Numbered from the stretch's first letter, positions 52,010 to 61,927 are shown. The stretch is 64,000 nt of DNA from Methanolobus psychrophilus R15 (GCA_000306725.1 CP003083.1:434001-498000); one strand, 5' to 3'. Notes: a model not told the origin generated them from the letters alone. Numbers and translations: made by a program.

Positions 52010-52450
52010 TTATCGTGGAACCTGTGCCTGTCCCTGAGCTTGCTGCTGTTTAGCAATGAATGCCTCGATAGCCTGCATCTGCTGGGTCATCTTTGACAAG
52101 GAGTTAGCCAAGTTCTCAAAGGCCTTTTCAAGCCTCTCTTTACGGTGCGCCATGATCTCTTTTGCGTCACTGAGCGGGCGCTCAACGCTTATGCCTGCAC
52201 CGAGGTCAACTACGATATTATCAACACGCGCAATGTTCGCATACACAAATGAACCGGAACCTATCGGGAACATCATCTCAGTGCCTTCTCTGACATTGGA
52301 GAGCTCTTCGATAGTAGTCAGGGCTTTAGTACAGTCTTCAGCAGACATCTTTATCATGGTCATCTGCTGCTGCAGGAGCTCTGCGCGTTTCTGGAGCTCA
52401 CGATGCTGCATTACGAGTGCCCGGGGATCCTGCTCATTCTCACCAGACAT
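52010..52450 (-). CDS. pfdA: Prefoldin alpha subunit
   Basis: 146 residues with two coiled-coil arms (residues 10-50 and 95-135) joined by the beta hairpin region MMFPIGSGSFVYANIARVDN and VDLGAGISVERP. Hexameric chaperone that hands unfolded proteins to the thermosome. Starts 3 bases after the L18a stop; 33 bases upstream of ftsY. Confidence 0.93.
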   Translation of the reverse strand: MSGENEQDPRALVMQHRELQKRAELLQQQMTMIKMSAEDCTKALTTIEELSNVREGTEMMFPIGSGSFVYANIARVDNIVVDLGAGISVERPLSDAKEIMAHRKERLEKAFENLANSLSKMTQQMQAIEAFIAKQQQAQGQAQVPR

Positions 52451-52453
52451 GGC

Positions 52454-52630
52454 TTATGCCTCTGCTATACTCTCAATCTTGATAAAGTTTCTTTTAATGC
52501 CGTGTTTACTTCCAAAAACAGAATAAACCTTGTCCAAGGCGTTCTTCTCATTCTGGCTTTCGACCTTCTTTGTGAATCTCTCCCATTCAACACCTGCTTT
52601 GAAACTACCTTTGATCTGGAAATTCTTCAT
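52454..52630 (-). CDS. rpl18a: 50S ribosomal protein L18a/LX
   Basis: 58 residues: [20 protein letters not shown], then [20 protein letters not shown] and ending IKIESIAEA. The length and the order G-x-F...W..FTK...A..K.YS..GSKH..KR match archaeal L18a (LX). ATG 52630 is between eIF6 and prefoldin in the conserved archaeal order. Confidence 0.93.
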   Translation of the reverse strand: MKNFQIKGSFKAGVEWERFTKKVESQNEKNALDKVYSVFGSKHGIKRNFIKIESIAEA

Positions 52631-52668
52631 ATGAAATCACCTTTATAATCCTTTATAGAATAATCTGT

Positions 52669-53319
52669 TTAGATACCCAGTGCATCTTCTATTCTTCCAA
52701 GTTCATGGCCCGATGTCTGTGAACCTGCCACATAACCCCTGGAATTTGCAATAAGGCCGGAACCTACCATCTGTGTACCGAAGTTACTGGTGCCTATATC
52801 CACAGGAAGCCCGAAGAGTTCCTCAAGCACTGCCAGTTCTTCAGCGCTGGCCCTTGGATGCACCAATAGACCTCTGTTGGTCACAACGCCTGCCATCCCC
52901 ACGGTCTTGATACCGCCTATAGTGCCTCTGCGAACATCGACCTTGAGGGTCTCTGCTATTATCTCCAGTGCCCTGTCGGTCATTTCGGGATGCACCATTG
53001 CTGCCGTATCATTGGCGAGCACGATGTTGCCTATTGCATTCAGCTTGCTGGGTACGTAATGCACCGGAACCCCGATCTCATCAGAGTCTCTTACGGTAGC
53101 ATGGCTGGCAACAAGAAGGCCATTGGAATTACCTCTGCACAGGGAGCCTACCACAATGCTGCCGTTGATAAGTGTCTGGAAAGTGCGGACACCCAGGAGA
53201 TCCTCAAGTGCGCCACATGTGTCCTCTCTTGTACCTGAAGGTACGAGTGCGATATCCTCGGTGCAGGTTGAAAAAGCCCCGATTATGGGGCTCTCATTGA
53301 TGCTCAATGTACGTATCAT
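52669..53319 (-). CDS. eif6: Translation initiation factor 6
   Basis: 216 residues with the five-fold repeat of the pentein fold: [58 protein letters not shown] (NAIGNI), [15 protein letters not shown] and [19 protein letters not shown]. Binds the large subunit and blocks joining. In the classical cluster rpl39e-rpl31e-eif6-rpl18a-pfdA-ftsY. Confidence 0.95.
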   Translation of the reverse strand: MIRTLSINESPIIGAFSTCTEDIALVPSGTREDTCGALEDLLGVRTFQTLINGSIVVGSLCRGNSNGLLVASHATVRDSDEIGVPVHYVPSKLNAIGNIVLANDTAAMVHPEMTDRALEIIAETLKVDVRRGTIGGIKTVGMAGVVTNRGLLVHPRASAEELAVLEELFGLPVDIGTSNFGTQMVGSGLIANSRGYVAGSQTSGHELGRIEDALGI

Positions 53320-53358
53320 TATCTACCGTATATGTTATGGATGAGACGGGCCTTGCAT

Positions 53359-53625
53359 TTATGCAAGTTCTGCCTGGACCTCTCCATCCTCGAACTTTGC
53401 AGCTCTTACACGGATGGACAGGGGTGGCTTCTCTGTGCCGCGTTCCCATACCTTCTCATTGATGGTCTTGTCAAGTTTTACCATTCCAGGCTCTACCTTC
53501 ATGTGTTTTGTAAGGTACGCCCTTATGGCTATCATAGCCTTGCTGGCCCTCTTCCATCTTGGTACTTGTTTTATGGAACGGAGAGGGATAGTATAAATCT
53601 GTTCTTTTACTGCGTCATCTGCCAT
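53359..53625 (-). CDS. rpl31e: 50S ribosomal protein L31e
   Basis: 88 residues from ATG 53625 ([15 protein letters not shown]), with GGTGAT 6 bases upstream; the frame also starts at 53634 (GTG) and 53631. It has [40 protein letters not shown] and [13 protein letters not shown], the usual L31e blocks. Follows L39e by 13 bases. Confidence 0.95.
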   Translation of the reverse strand: MADDAVKEQIYTIPLRSIKQVPRWKRASKAMIAIRAYLTKHMKVEPGMVKLDKTINEKVWERGTEKPPLSIRVRAAKFEDGEVQAELA

Positions 53626-53638
53626 GATCATCACCTGT

Positions 53639-53794
53639 TTACTTCACATCAAGACTGCTTCTTCTCCAACTTCTTCTCTTGGGGTGGCCCACGACCTTCC
53701 TGTTGGTCTTGATTATAGCCCACACGGGAACCCTGTGGTTCTGCCTGTGTGCTTTTGCCAGCCTCATTTTCTGTCCTTTGGTTTTGTGGCTCAC
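53639..53794 (-). CDS. rpl39e: 50S ribosomal protein L39e
   Basis: 51 residues, highly basic: [50 protein letters not shown]. The start is GTG 53794, with AAGGTGA 6 bases upstream. Length and motifs (VPVW; KRRSWRR) match L39e. It precedes L31e. Confidence 0.95.
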   Translation of the reverse strand: MSHKTKGQKMRLAKAHRQNHRVPVWAIIKTNRKVVGHPKRRSWRRSSLDVK

Positions 53795-53872
53795 TTGTCT
53801 CACCTTATGAATTGTATTATATATGAAATACCGATCGAGTTTCAGTCTATAACATGATTATTGTATAAATCT

Positions 53873-54511
53873 TTAATCATATGTACAGATAATTTGAAGC
53901 TCTTTGCCTGATACCTTTTTTCGTTCAATTACATGCGATTGGATATGCGACGGGAACAGTTCACTGATCCTCTGTGCACCAGCCCTTGCCCTGATAAGCT
54001 CCCGGAGTTCCGTTTCGTAATCAGCCTTGACCACGTTTTCACTCTGGCCTTCCTCGATCACAAGATGCTGTTTTACCAGCTCATTGACCGCAACACGCCC
54101 AAAGCCTTTCAGAGGAGACATATAACTGACCCCATACCTGTCCTCGATGCTCCTTATCTGGGACATCTCCGGCTTCGGTACGCGGTCATCACGCCTTATT
54201 CCGTCAGCAATGAACATGACATCCTTATCCAACGCCAGACTTTTGATCGCCGTCAGATGGATGTGATCTATCGCCCTCTTTGGGAATCCGTCCTGAATAA
54301 GCAGTTCATACGCTTGTTCAAGCGCCTGCATATCAAGCCGGACGACCCTGTGAGGGAATCCCAGTCTTTTTGCAGCCTCCCTGGCAACATCCCCGACGGG
54401 AAGCACCGAGAAACTGCAGGTCACAAGTTCAACCTCAAAGAACCGCTCCAGCAGGATAGCTGCAATGGAACTGTCCTTTCCTCCGCTGAACAGTACTGAG
54501 ACCCGCATCAA
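53873..54511 (-). CDS. PP-loop ATP pyrophosphatase family protein
   Basis: 212 residues. The PP-loop SVLFSGGKDSSIAAILL is complete. Then TCSFSVLPVGDVAREAAKRL, MFIADGIRRDDRVPKPEM and a winged end. Such enzymes adenylate a carbonyl or thiolate target (diphthamide ligase, tRNA thiolases, QueC-like). No zinc or Fe-S Cys pairs are visible, and there is only one other Cys near the end, so the substrate stays open. It sits in the ribosomal-protein cluster, which favours a translation-related modification. Confidence 0.75.
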   Translation of the reverse strand: MMRVSVLFSGGKDSSIAAILLERFFEVELVTCSFSVLPVGDVAREAAKRLGFPHRVVRLDMQALEQAYELLIQDGFPKRAIDHIHLTAIKSLALDKDVMFIADGIRRDDRVPKPEMSQIRSIEDRYGVSYMSPLKGFGRVAVNELVKQHLVIEEGQSENVVKADYETELRELIRARAGAQRISELFPSHIQSHVIERKKVSGKELQIICTYD

Positions 54512-54518
54512 GATCTGC

Positions 54519-54890
54519 TCACATGCGTTTTATCGTTGGCTCACGCTTTGGGGGCTGTAACTGGACCAATAGCTGTTTGAGTTTTTCATCATCTATCTTT
54601 GACTGAATCCTGCCATTCTGTGCAAGTGTAATCAATTGGGACTCGAGCTGCTCTACCATCTCTTTACGCGACATCTTTAATGTATTCAGGCGCTCACGTG
54701 CCTCAGGCGTAAGTATCTGGCGAAGCAGAGCCTGTTTCTTTGCATCCATCTCAGCGCGTGCCTGCTCCTGCTGCATTGCCGCCTGCATGTCACCAGGGGC
54801 CATCTGCTGCTGAGCAGCCTGCTGCTGCTGCTGGATTTGTTCAAGCCTTCTCCTTCTTATATTTTCAAGATCATCCGCCATATAACCCAC
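54519..54890 (-). CDS. PDCD5-like DNA-binding protein
   Basis: About 123 residues (113 from the internal MADDLENIRRRRLEQIQQQQ-like start). A Gln-rich, helical N-terminus, ILTPEARERLNTLKMSRKEM and ITLAQNGRIQSKIDDEKLKQLLVQL, ending PPKREPTIKRM. Matches the archaeal PDCD5 family, which lies upstream of ribosomal genes in many archaea. Possibly binds chaperonin or DNA. 62 bases after S19e. Confidence 0.9.
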   Translation of the reverse strand: MGYMADDLENIRRRRLEQIQQQQQAAQQQMAPGDMQAAMQQEQARAEMDAKKQALLRQILTPEARERLNTLKMSRKEMVEQLESQLITLAQNGRIQSKIDDEKLKQLLVQLQPPKREPTIKRM

Positions 54891-54952
54891 CTCCGGTATA
54901 AAGAGATGTTAGCACTATATCCTTATAGCATTATTGAACTAGGTATTCAGAC

Positions 54953-55402
54953 TCAGTATTTTGCAAGGCCCGGGATCTTCTCCACGAGTTCCTTTTTAAC
55001 CTCGTATGCGGAATTGTCCAGAAGGGACTGTCCCCGAGGAGCTACCACACGGCCGCTCTTGAGGGAGCGCACAAAGCCTGCTGCTTCAAGCTGCTGCAGG
55101 GCTTCTCTTGCGATAGAGCCGCTGCCCTTTACCTTATGGTTGGGGCTTACACCCATATTCTTGTTGCCGCCATACACAGAGCGCAGCCTTTCCACACCGA
55201 TCGGGCCCTGGGTATATACTGTTCTCAGGACCGCGGCACAGCGGGTGTACCACCATTCTCTGTCAGTCGGAGGTAATTCCTTGTGTGAGCCTGTCTTCAC
55301 GTATGCGGCCCACTCAGGCGGATTAACCTTGTCATTCTCTTTAAGCTTCTCTGCTACCTTGCCGATCAACGCGGCTGCAGGAACATCATATGCAGTTGTC
55401 AT
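54953..55402 (-). CDS. rps19e: 30S ribosomal protein S19e
   Basis: 149 residues: [71 protein letters not shown] and [13 protein letters not shown]. All blocks of archaeal S19e. First gene of the translation run; a promoter is expected in 55403-55577. Confidence 0.96.
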   Translation of the reverse strand: MTTAYDVPAAALIGKVAEKLKENDKVNPPEWAAYVKTGSHKELPPTDREWWYTRCAAVLRTVYTQGPIGVERLRSVYGGNKNMGVSPNHKVKGSGSIAREALQQLEAAGFVRSLKSGRVVAPRGQSLLDNSAYEVKKELVEKIPGLAKY

Positions 55403-55577
55403 TAATATTCTCCTTATTCTTGATAAATATCTATTTCGGACTCAAGGAAATAGATTCTTTCGTTCGTGCTGGAGTTTGTTGTGTAAACTATTGAGTAGTA
55501 TATACGCTTTTCGGCAGATATTCAGGTATCGGGCAATTAACAGGCCTGATACGAATAATTATCTGCTGATAGCCGTC

Positions 55578-56849
55578 CTATCTCTGAAAGGTCTGCTCCC
55601 TGCCCGGCCCCACAGAAACGTATGTTATCGGCACACCCATCTTATTCTCAAGGTATCGCACATACTGCTGTGCAGCCCCGGGCAGATCATCAAAGCTTTT
55701 GACACCGGTCAGGTCGCTCTCCCATCCCGGAAGATCTTCATAGACAGGCCTGCATCTTGCAAGCTCAGCGGTTCCCTCCGGAGGGTAATCAACGATCCGG
55801 CTGTCAAGCTCATAGGCTACGCACACCCTTACCTGAGCAAGCCCTGAGAGCACGTCAAGCTTTGTAAGTGCCAGCGAAGTGTATCCATTGAGATAGATGG
55901 CTTTTCTGAGCAATGGCAGGTCAAACCATCCGCAGCGTCTTGCCCTGCCGGTAGTAGTGCCAAACTCCCTGCCGACCTGCTGGATCTGCCTGCCGGTCTC
56001 ATCGGTGAGCTCTGTCGGCAGAGGACCCTCCCCTACACGGGTGATATAAGCCTTAACTATTCCAAGCACCTCATCGACCTTAGTGGGGCCAACACCCAGA
56101 TTTGCACAGGCCGAGCCTGCCACAGTGCTGGAGGATGTAACGAACTTCTGCGTGCCATGGATAACATCAAGGTGAGTACCCTGGGCACCCTCTGCAAGCA
56201 CATTCCTGCCATCTTCAAGAGCCTTGTTGATCTCATAGGATACATCTGTCACGTAGGGAGCCAGGCGGCGCCCCAGTTCCACGTACTTATCCATAAGATC
56301 CTTGCTGGTCACAATAGCGGGGTCACCCTCAAGCTCCCTGATAGCCGCCTCTTTTGACGGGGCGAGCTCAAGCAGCCTGCGCCTGAGCTTTTCGGGATCT
56401 GCAAGGTCAGCCATGCGAACCTCATCCCTGGCAACCTTATCAATATAAGCAAAACCAATGCCCCGTTTGGTCGTACCGATCTTCTCGGTCCTCCTGGATT
56501 CCTTCAGACCGTCCAGTTCCACATGGTAGGGCATAATGATGCTGGTCTTGGCGTCCACACCAAGCTTTTCAGGGGTCAGCACGATGCCGCCCTCTGCCAG
56601 CATATCCATCTCCCGTGCAAGCACCTCCGGGTTCAGTACGGTACCCGGACCTATCAACACCCTTGAATCCAGCAGGAAACCGGAAGGTATAAGGTGAAGC
56701 TTGTAAACATCCTCTCCTACCTTCACAGTATGCCCGGCATTGTCCCCTCCCTGAAAGCGGACTACCAGGTCATAGTCCCCGGACATGAGGTCAACTATCT
56801 TTCCTTTACCTTCGTCGCCAAACTGCGCACCTGTGATGATCGTGAACAT
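55578..56849 (-). CDS. purA: Adenylosuccinate synthetase
   Basis: 423 residues. GDEGKGKIVD (P-loop with catalytic Asp), GDNAGHTV (His), GTTKRGIGFAY, EGAQGTHLDVIHGTQKFVTS, TTGRARRCGW and LTKLDVLSGL. It joins IMP and aspartate with GTP, the committed step to AMP. Promoter side is 56850-56895. Not part of the ribosomal operon by gap size (175 bases). Confidence 0.96.
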   Translation of the reverse strand: MFTIITGAQFGDEGKGKIVDLMSGDYDLVVRFQGGDNAGHTVKVGEDVYKLHLIPSGFLLDSRVLIGPGTVLNPEVLAREMDMLAEGGIVLTPEKLGVDAKTSIIMPYHVELDGLKESRRTEKIGTTKRGIGFAYIDKVARDEVRMADLADPEKLRRRLLELAPSKEAAIRELEGDPAIVTSKDLMDKYVELGRRLAPYVTDVSYEINKALEDGRNVLAEGAQGTHLDVIHGTQKFVTSSSTVAGSACANLGVGPTKVDEVLGIVKAYITRVGEGPLPTELTDETGRQIQQVGREFGTTTGRARRCGWFDLPLLRKAIYLNGYTSLALTKLDVLSGLAQVRVCVAYELDSRIVDYPPEGTAELARCRPVYEDLPGWESDLTGVKSFDDLPGAAQQYVRYLENKMGVPITYVSVGPGREQTFQR

Positions 56850-56895
56850 GGATGCAGGATTATGCCTGTTGGCTTAATAAAGTTTTGATTGCAGC

Positions 56896-57255
56896 TTATA
56901 AGTCCTCGTCAAAGACCAACATGCGCGTGCCCTCATCAAAACTGGCCGAACTGCCAGCCTTGTAGCATCTCAGGGTCTTGGCTATCCTCATATCAATAAG
57001 GGTGTCAATGAGCTTCTCAGCAAGGCTCAGGGTCACATTGAACTCGGACTGGAGCATGTATATGGCATCCGGCCTTTTAATTGAAAAATTGCAGAAAGCC
57101 GATCTTTTATCAGATGAGCAGGAGGCATAGCCCTCACATTTAACGACCTTTGAGCTATTCTTGAAGTGGATAGCAAGCCCCTGCCATGAATGGACATTAT
57201 GCATCCCCTTGATCCCGTATATATTGGATTTCGTGCGTTCCCTGGAGCTGATCAT
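56896..57255 (-). CDS. Hypothetical protein (119 aa)
   Basis: Small protein with several Cys (CEGYASCSS; AFCNF) and a C-terminal helix (LAEKLIDTLIDMRIA). No family recognised. A TATA-like AATTATAAAAA lies about 20-25 bases upstream of the ATG, so the message may be leaderless. An overlapping longer frame to 57394 lacks support. Between purA and a repeat region. Confidence 0.5.
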   Translation of the reverse strand: MISSRERTKSNIYGIKGMHNVHSWQGLAIHFKNSSKVVKCEGYASCSSDKRSAFCNFSIKRPDAIYMLQSEFNVTLSLAEKLIDTLIDMRIAKTLRCYKAGSSASFDEGTRMLVFDEDL

Positions 57256-57722
57256 AATAAGAAAAAGGCTCTTTTTTTATAATTATCTTTTGTATTTTAA
57301 TCGTTTCCTGTATTGAGGGTATCGAATCAGCCCCAAGACTCCTTTTCTGATCAGACAGCGCTCCATCAGATTCAAAATAGTTGTTATTCCCCATTTATCT
57401 GTGCCTCATGAAGAGCAATACGAGCAAGAGATGATGAGGCAGACAGAATATCTTAAGACACAGATTTACACAGATCAACACCGATCTATTGTAAAAATGG
57501 AAACTAAACCACGCAAAAGGCCAAATCTGTGTAAATCCGGTGTAATCTGTGTCTGAAAATACCAACAAAACGTAACAAGCACAAGCTGGGGACAATGCTG
57601 TAAACAGAATATTTAAGACACGGATCTTAATTTTTGTGATATGCCGGCTTTAAAGAAAACGGAACAGGATTTTGAGCAGAAAATCTAATGAGGCAGCCCT
57701 GTGTTTTAATCATTCCCGCATA
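57256..57722. repeat. Gene-free stretch with palindromic repeats
   Basis: AAGACACAGATTTACACAGAT (57455-57475, 20 of its bases repeated) is mirrored by AATCTGTGTAAATCC (57524-57538) and TAATCTGTGTCT (57543-57554), with a further partial AAGACACGGATCTTAAT at 57614. Repeats of this kind (CACAGATTTACACAGAT) occur in intergenic DNA of methanogens and form large foldback structures. I see no gene here. Confidence 0.6.
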
Positions 57723-58172
57723 TCATACAAAAAATTGATAGAACACACTAAAGGGTTCGCTGTAGAAAGGATACAGGTAATATATGCTGCCTCCTGCAAG
57801 GTCATCCAGCATCAGGTGAGAGATGAAACCCACAGCTGCGAAGAGTCCCACTGACAGGGCTTTTGTCCATTCCCGGTAGACCAGGTAGACCGTCATCAGG
57901 GCGATCAGGAAGAAGAACAGGCCAAAGAACAGGGAATGAGTGGGCACCGGACCTACCGTCACGTGCTTGAGATTACCATGCAGGAAATAGTTCCACAGAG
58001 CAGGTACATCCGGGAAGAGCGAACCAAGGCCTCCTGCCATCATCAATACCATCAGGTATACAGCGTCGCCCGGACGTTCCCTGGTATTCAAAAACCTGAA
58101 TGCGGCCACAAGTACTCCTGCAAGGAAAACGCAGAACATGAAAAAGAGCACATGGCCTATAGGATATGGCAT
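57723..58172 (-). CDS. Membrane-bound metal-dependent hydrolase (YdjM/DUF457-like)
   Basis: 149 residues, four to five membrane helices. Motif GGLGSLFPDVPALW and later PTHSLFFGLFF and SHLMLDDLAGG follow the DUF457 order (PD..., HS, H..LD). This family is called metal-dependent hydrolase but without a proven substrate. It precedes the CPBP gene on the opposite end of the 57.7-60 kb minus-strand run. Confidence 0.8.
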   Translation of the reverse strand: MPYPIGHVLFFMFCVFLAGVLVAAFRFLNTRERPGDAVYLMVLMMAGGLGSLFPDVPALWNYFLHGNLKHVTVGPVPTHSLFFGLFFFLIALMTVYLVYREWTKALSVGLFAAVGFISHLMLDDLAGGSIYYLYPFYSEPFSVFYQFFV

Positions 58173-58229
58173 TGATGCTCGCCTCCTGTTCCGGGATATA
58201 CGGTAAGATCTTTCATGTGCCCGGCTTCC

Positions 58230-59123
58230 TCAAAGCAGTACAACGGGCAGCAACACGAACAGCACGATGTTGGCAGTACCATGGGCCACAGCAACCAGCG
58301 GCAGGCTACGGGTCCTCTGGAACATATAACCCAGTACAATTCCCATTGCAAATATATAGAGGATCTCTGACATCTCACCATAGACTGAATGCATTATCCC
58401 AAAGAGCAGGCTTGCAGCAAGCAATCCGGGCATCATTCCGAACAGGCCCTCAAGTTTTGTCTGTATCAGGGACCTGAATATAAGCTCCTCCATCAGACCC
58501 ACATAAAAAAGAATGATGCCGGCAAATACAAGGATGAAAGGTTCTGGCAGACCCGGTATAATGTAACCGGAACCCAATAGAATATACTGGCTCGCCCCAA
58601 GCAGAATTCCCATTACAACAGCCAGGGGAATGTAGGTGGCGATACGATCATAAACGACGCCAAGCTCAACATCGGTCAGGCCCTGATGTCTTATCAGCAA
58701 ATAGACAGGCACCAATAAAGGAACATATACTGCTATGAACAGCAATAGGGGGGCTTCTGATGCCGGCATGGAGACATTGACCAGCCTTAGCAGCGGCAGG
58801 AGCATCAGGGCCTGAAGGGCGTATACTGCCGTCCGGTTCCTGATAATGACTACCAGAAGAGGTATGCTGACCAGCGCCAGGAAGTGAAGTGACAGGCCCT
58901 CATTGATACTGCCTGCAAAAAGAAGTAATTCCGCAAATAAAATGGCCATAAAGAAAATGGCAACTATTCGTCCCGGAGATAGCAACTGAAGAGCGAACAG
59001 CTTGTAAAAATTGCTTTGCTGGTAATTTTCTTCATCTGGCTGGCGCTGAATTCTCTCCCATTTCAGATTTTGCTGTTTTCTATGAAATGAATCACTGCGA
59101 TATGTATCTTCCTCAAACTCCAT
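58230..59123 (-). CDS. CPBP-family intramembrane metalloprotease
   Basis: About 297 residues from ATG 59123; a longer frame to 59159 overlaps the next gene more. Eight or so helices. Motif 1 EELIFRSL, motif 2 FGIMHSVYG and motif 3 VAHGTAN give the Glu-Glu, His and His/Asn metal sites of CAAX-type proteases. Overlaps DUF1616 by 11 bases with GGGGAG before the start. May process surface or prenylated proteins, or act in immunity in other lineages. Confidence 0.85.
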   Translation of the reverse strand: MEFEEDTYRSDSFHRKQQNLKWERIQRQPDEENYQQSNFYKLFALQLLSPGRIVAIFFMAILFAELLLFAGSINEGLSLHFLALVSIPLLVVIIRNRTAVYALQALMLLPLLRLVNVSMPASEAPLLLFIAVYVPLLVPVYLLIRHQGLTDVELGVVYDRIATYIPLAVVMGILLGASQYILLGSGYIIPGLPEPFILVFAGIILFYVGLMEELIFRSLIQTKLEGLFGMMPGLLAASLLFGIMHSVYGEMSEILYIFAMGIVLGYMFQRTRSLPLVAVAHGTANIVLFVLLPVVLL

Positions 59124-60036
59124 TTTGACTCCCCGCTGCTTGACTTCCCCTTGTCCCATTTTCTGTTACATCTATCCAGAGGTATAATTCCCTGTAAGGT
59201 TCTGAAAGATCTGCATCCTTGTAAAGCAGGAATTGCAGCTTCATATTATTGCCTGATACTTCAGGCGCAAAGGACACTGTCCTTTCCCAGCGTTCATTAT
59301 TACCAACGCGTATATTTTCCTCTTGCGCCTGCAGGGGAAGGGGGTTGCCATCGAGCAGAACAGCCAGCTGGTAATCGACTGTCCTTTCTTCCTGGTTCAC
59401 CACACCCACTGTTACCTGGCCGCTGTCACCTGCATTCAAACTTGTCGGATATCCACTTGACGTCCCATCAGGCCCCAACAGATAGAACTCAGTGAATCCC
59501 TCCCCCAGCCTTGGGTTAATGATGACGTATGCAACCGTGACTGCAGACACGAGTACAGAGGCCAGCAACAGCAATGTCAGTGCATTTTCCAGCCGGGAAC
59601 GTTTCCCTTGCAAAGAATAATCCACAGGCAACCTGGGAAAAGATCCGTAAGGAACGAAGAAAGCTGCCCCTTCAGGCAGCCTTTGGCGGCGAAAGAGCGC
59701 AACTATACACATCACGAGTGTCACAACCGAAATAGATATCATAAGAGGCCCTGTGCCCATACCCCATGATGTATAGAGCAGACCATAGCCAATGAAAGGC
59801 ACAAGTGCAACGCTGAGGCCTATGCTGAACACAATTCTTTCAGCACCTGAAATATCATCCTTCCCTGGAAACAGAGCAGCTACCATAGCATACCCCGGCA
59901 GGAACAATACTATAAGGATCCCCGGTAAAATGCGCAACTCCAGGGTATTGAGCAGAGGGATGAATACAAACAGATTCGCAAGCAACAAGCCTGCAACTAC
60001 GCCTAAAATATCACCAGGTACCCTGCTTTTGACCAT
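59113..60036 (-). CDS. DUF1616 membrane protein
   Basis: 307 residues. Four N-terminal membrane helices (FVFIPLLNTLELRILPGILI; LPGYAMVAALFPGKDDISGA; ERIVFSIGLSVALVPFIGYG), another at 165-185, then an extracytoplasmic beta domain (NAGDSGQVTVGVVNQEERTV). Matches DUF1616. In archaea such genes are near polysaccharide genes, as here. No catalytic function known. Translationally coupled to the protease gene. Confidence 0.83.
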   Translation of the reverse strand: MVKSRVPGDILGVVAGLLLANLFVFIPLLNTLELRILPGILIVLFLPGYAMVAALFPGKDDISGAERIVFSIGLSVALVPFIGYGLLYTSWGMGTGPLMISISVVTLVMCIVALFRRQRLPEGAAFFVPYGSFPRLPVDYSLQGKRSRLENALTLLLLASVLVSAVTVAYVIINPRLGEGFTEFYLLGPDGTSSGYPTSLNAGDSGQVTVGVVNQEERTVDYQLAVLLDGNPLPLQAQEENIRVGNNERWERTVSFAPEVSGNNMKLQFLLYKDADLSEPYRELYLWIDVTENGTRGSQAAGSQNGV

Positions 60037-60284
60037 AATTAAACACCACTCAATAAGGCAATAGGTATGAAGACTTATAAAAGCGTTTCAGCTAAGAATT
60101 GGAAACTCTCTGAAAATTACCGGGTCAAGATAATATCGCACACAAAATATCCGGACTGTAGTAAGCTTTTAAAGCAAGCTATGCAAGATATTTTCTGACA
60201 GCAAATGTTAAGTCTTTTAACTGAATAGTAGTAGAGGGATTTCAAATTAAGGGTTGAGTGTAAATAATAGGTTGAGTGTATGAT

Positions 60285-60548
60285 ATGCCAATAATTCTTG
60301 CCAATCCGAGCGTACTTATGGATCTGGCTTCGTCAGAGAGTTTAAGTATGTATAACAATGCGGGATTATCAGAGTACAGCATTTTTGGGGTTGCTGCGCT
60401 TGTAATACTGCTCGCATCCAGGAAGATGCTGAAGGAATCGGACAGATGGGACCAGGATATCAGCTCCGTTCTGAAAATGGGTATCCTGCCGCTGATGATA
60501 GCGTTCATTGCAATATTCATTTTCAATGTAATGCGATTTGTCGGGTAA
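60285..60548 (+). CDS. Small two-helix membrane protein (about 87 aa)
   Basis: Starts at ATG 60285 (GTG 60276 also in frame): MPIILANPSVLMDLASSESL. Two hydrophobic helices (EYSIFGVAALVILLASRKM; MGILPLMIAFIAIFIFNVMRF) flank a charged loop. No family recognised. It opens the plus-strand surface-glycan group, with the flippase 75 bases downstream. Confidence 0.6.
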   Translation: MPIILANPSVLMDLASSESLSMYNNAGLSEYSIFGVAALVILLASRKMLKESDRWDQDISSVLKMGILPLMIAFIAIFIFNVMRFVG

Positions 60549-60623
60549 TAGATCGGGCATATCAGGTTAGGAAAGACACAGGTAGGCCTGTGCAAGGGAC
60601 TGGGGGCCTAGAGTGGTACAAGC

Positions 60624-61895
60624 ATGAGTAAATCGTATTTGTTAGAATCCATAAAAACAAAGACTACATGGAATGCCGAGAATCTGTTTCTCAATATGAG
60701 AGAACCACTGTTCAGGAACTCAGCTTTCCTTCTGCTTGGAAGGTTGTTGAATGTAGGGGTAGGGTTCTTTTTCTGGCTGATAGCTGCCAGACTGTATCAA
60801 ACTGCAGAGGTTGGTGTGGCGACGGCCCTCATCTCTTCTGTCACACTGATCATGTTCATTGCGAGTTTTGGCTTTAATTTCTCTATGATACGCTTTATAA
60901 ATATAAGCGGCAAAGAGAGCGTACTGAATACATCAATATGCATTACCACTGTAGCTGCCGTAGTAGTGGGAGTAGCATATCTGCTGGTCCTTGGCGTGTT
61001 TTTCGAGAGCAGTGCCCTTATCCAGAACGCTTCTTACGGGCTCTTCTTCCTGCTTACGGTAGTGATGCATTCTATATTCTTTATAACAGGCGAATCTTTC
61101 AAGGCCTTAAGGGATACAAAAGATTACTTTATGCAGAATACGGTCCTTTCTGCCAGGGTACTGCTACTGTTCCCTCTTGTGTTCCTGGGAAGTTTTGGCA
61201 TATTCGGCGCTATCGGGATAACATACTTCCTGGCCACAGTATATAGCATATTCGTTCTGAGCAGACGGGTCAAGCTCAACTACAAGATAAACAGGGATTT
61301 CTTAAGAAGGTCATTCCGGTTCTCTTCCGGCAATTATGTCTCAAACCTGTTGTATGAAAGCCCTTCATTGCTGATGCCTCCTATAATACTGGCTCTTATA
61401 GGCAAGCAGGAAGCAGCTCTTTATTATATCGCCATGGCCGTGAGCAGCCTGATATGGATAGCTCCCATGTCCCTCAGTGCCTCGCTGTTCATTGAGGGCA
61501 GTTATGGAGAGAACCTCAAAAAGAATGTCCTCAAATCAGGCAAAGCAATAATTATTGTGCTCGTGCCCAGTGTCCTGTTCATATATTACTTCGGTGGTTT
61601 CGTATTGCAGATATTTGGCCAGGACTATGTTGAAGCTTTGCCGCTTTTACATATATTGGTCCTGTCAAGCTTTTTTGTGGCTTTGCACGACCTGTTCATT
61701 CCCATCCTCAACATAAAGATGAGGGTAAGCAGCCTGATAAAACTGAATTTTCTAAGGTTTTGCCTTTTACTGGGACTATCTTACATTTTCATCCTGGATT
61801 ACGGGATTGTTGGATTTGGATATGCATGGCTGCTTACACACATCCTGCTCACGGGAATAACACTGTGGTTTTCCAGAAAAGAGGGATGGATTTAA
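60624..61895 (+). CDS. Polysaccharide flippase (Wzx/MATE-like)
   Basis: 423 residues, twelve or so helices. Starts MREPLFRNSAFLLLGRLLNV, GFFFWLIAARLYQTAEVGVA, typical of polysaccharide biosynthesis export proteins. It flips lipid-linked oligosaccharides across the membrane. Followed 32 bases later by a large membrane protein of the GT-C type; together they suggest assembly of a surface glycan. Confidence 0.85.
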   Translation: MSKSYLLESIKTKTTWNAENLFLNMREPLFRNSAFLLLGRLLNVGVGFFFWLIAARLYQTAEVGVATALISSVTLIMFIASFGFNFSMIRFINISGKESVLNTSICITTVAAVVVGVAYLLVLGVFFESSALIQNASYGLFFLLTVVMHSIFFITGESFKALRDTKDYFMQNTVLSARVLLLFPLVFLGSFGIFGAIGITYFLATVYSIFVLSRRVKLNYKINRDFLRRSFRFSSGNYVSNLLYESPSLLMPPIILALIGKQEAALYYIAMAVSSLIWIAPMSLSASLFIEGSYGENLKKNVLKSGKAIIIVLVPSVLFIYYFGGFVLQIFGQDYVEALPLLHILVLSSFFVALHDLFIPILNIKMRVSSLIKLNFLRFCLLLGLSYIFILDYGIVGFGYAWLLTHILLTGITLWFSRKEGWI

Positions 61896-61927
61896 ATCAT
61901 TTCATGAAAACTTAATGTGGGTTTAAG

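Noticed and set aside
57197-57394. 65-aa ORF overlapping the 119-aa hypothetical gene
   Set aside because: It overlaps the promoter region and start of the better-supported gene and has no ribosome site or homology pattern.
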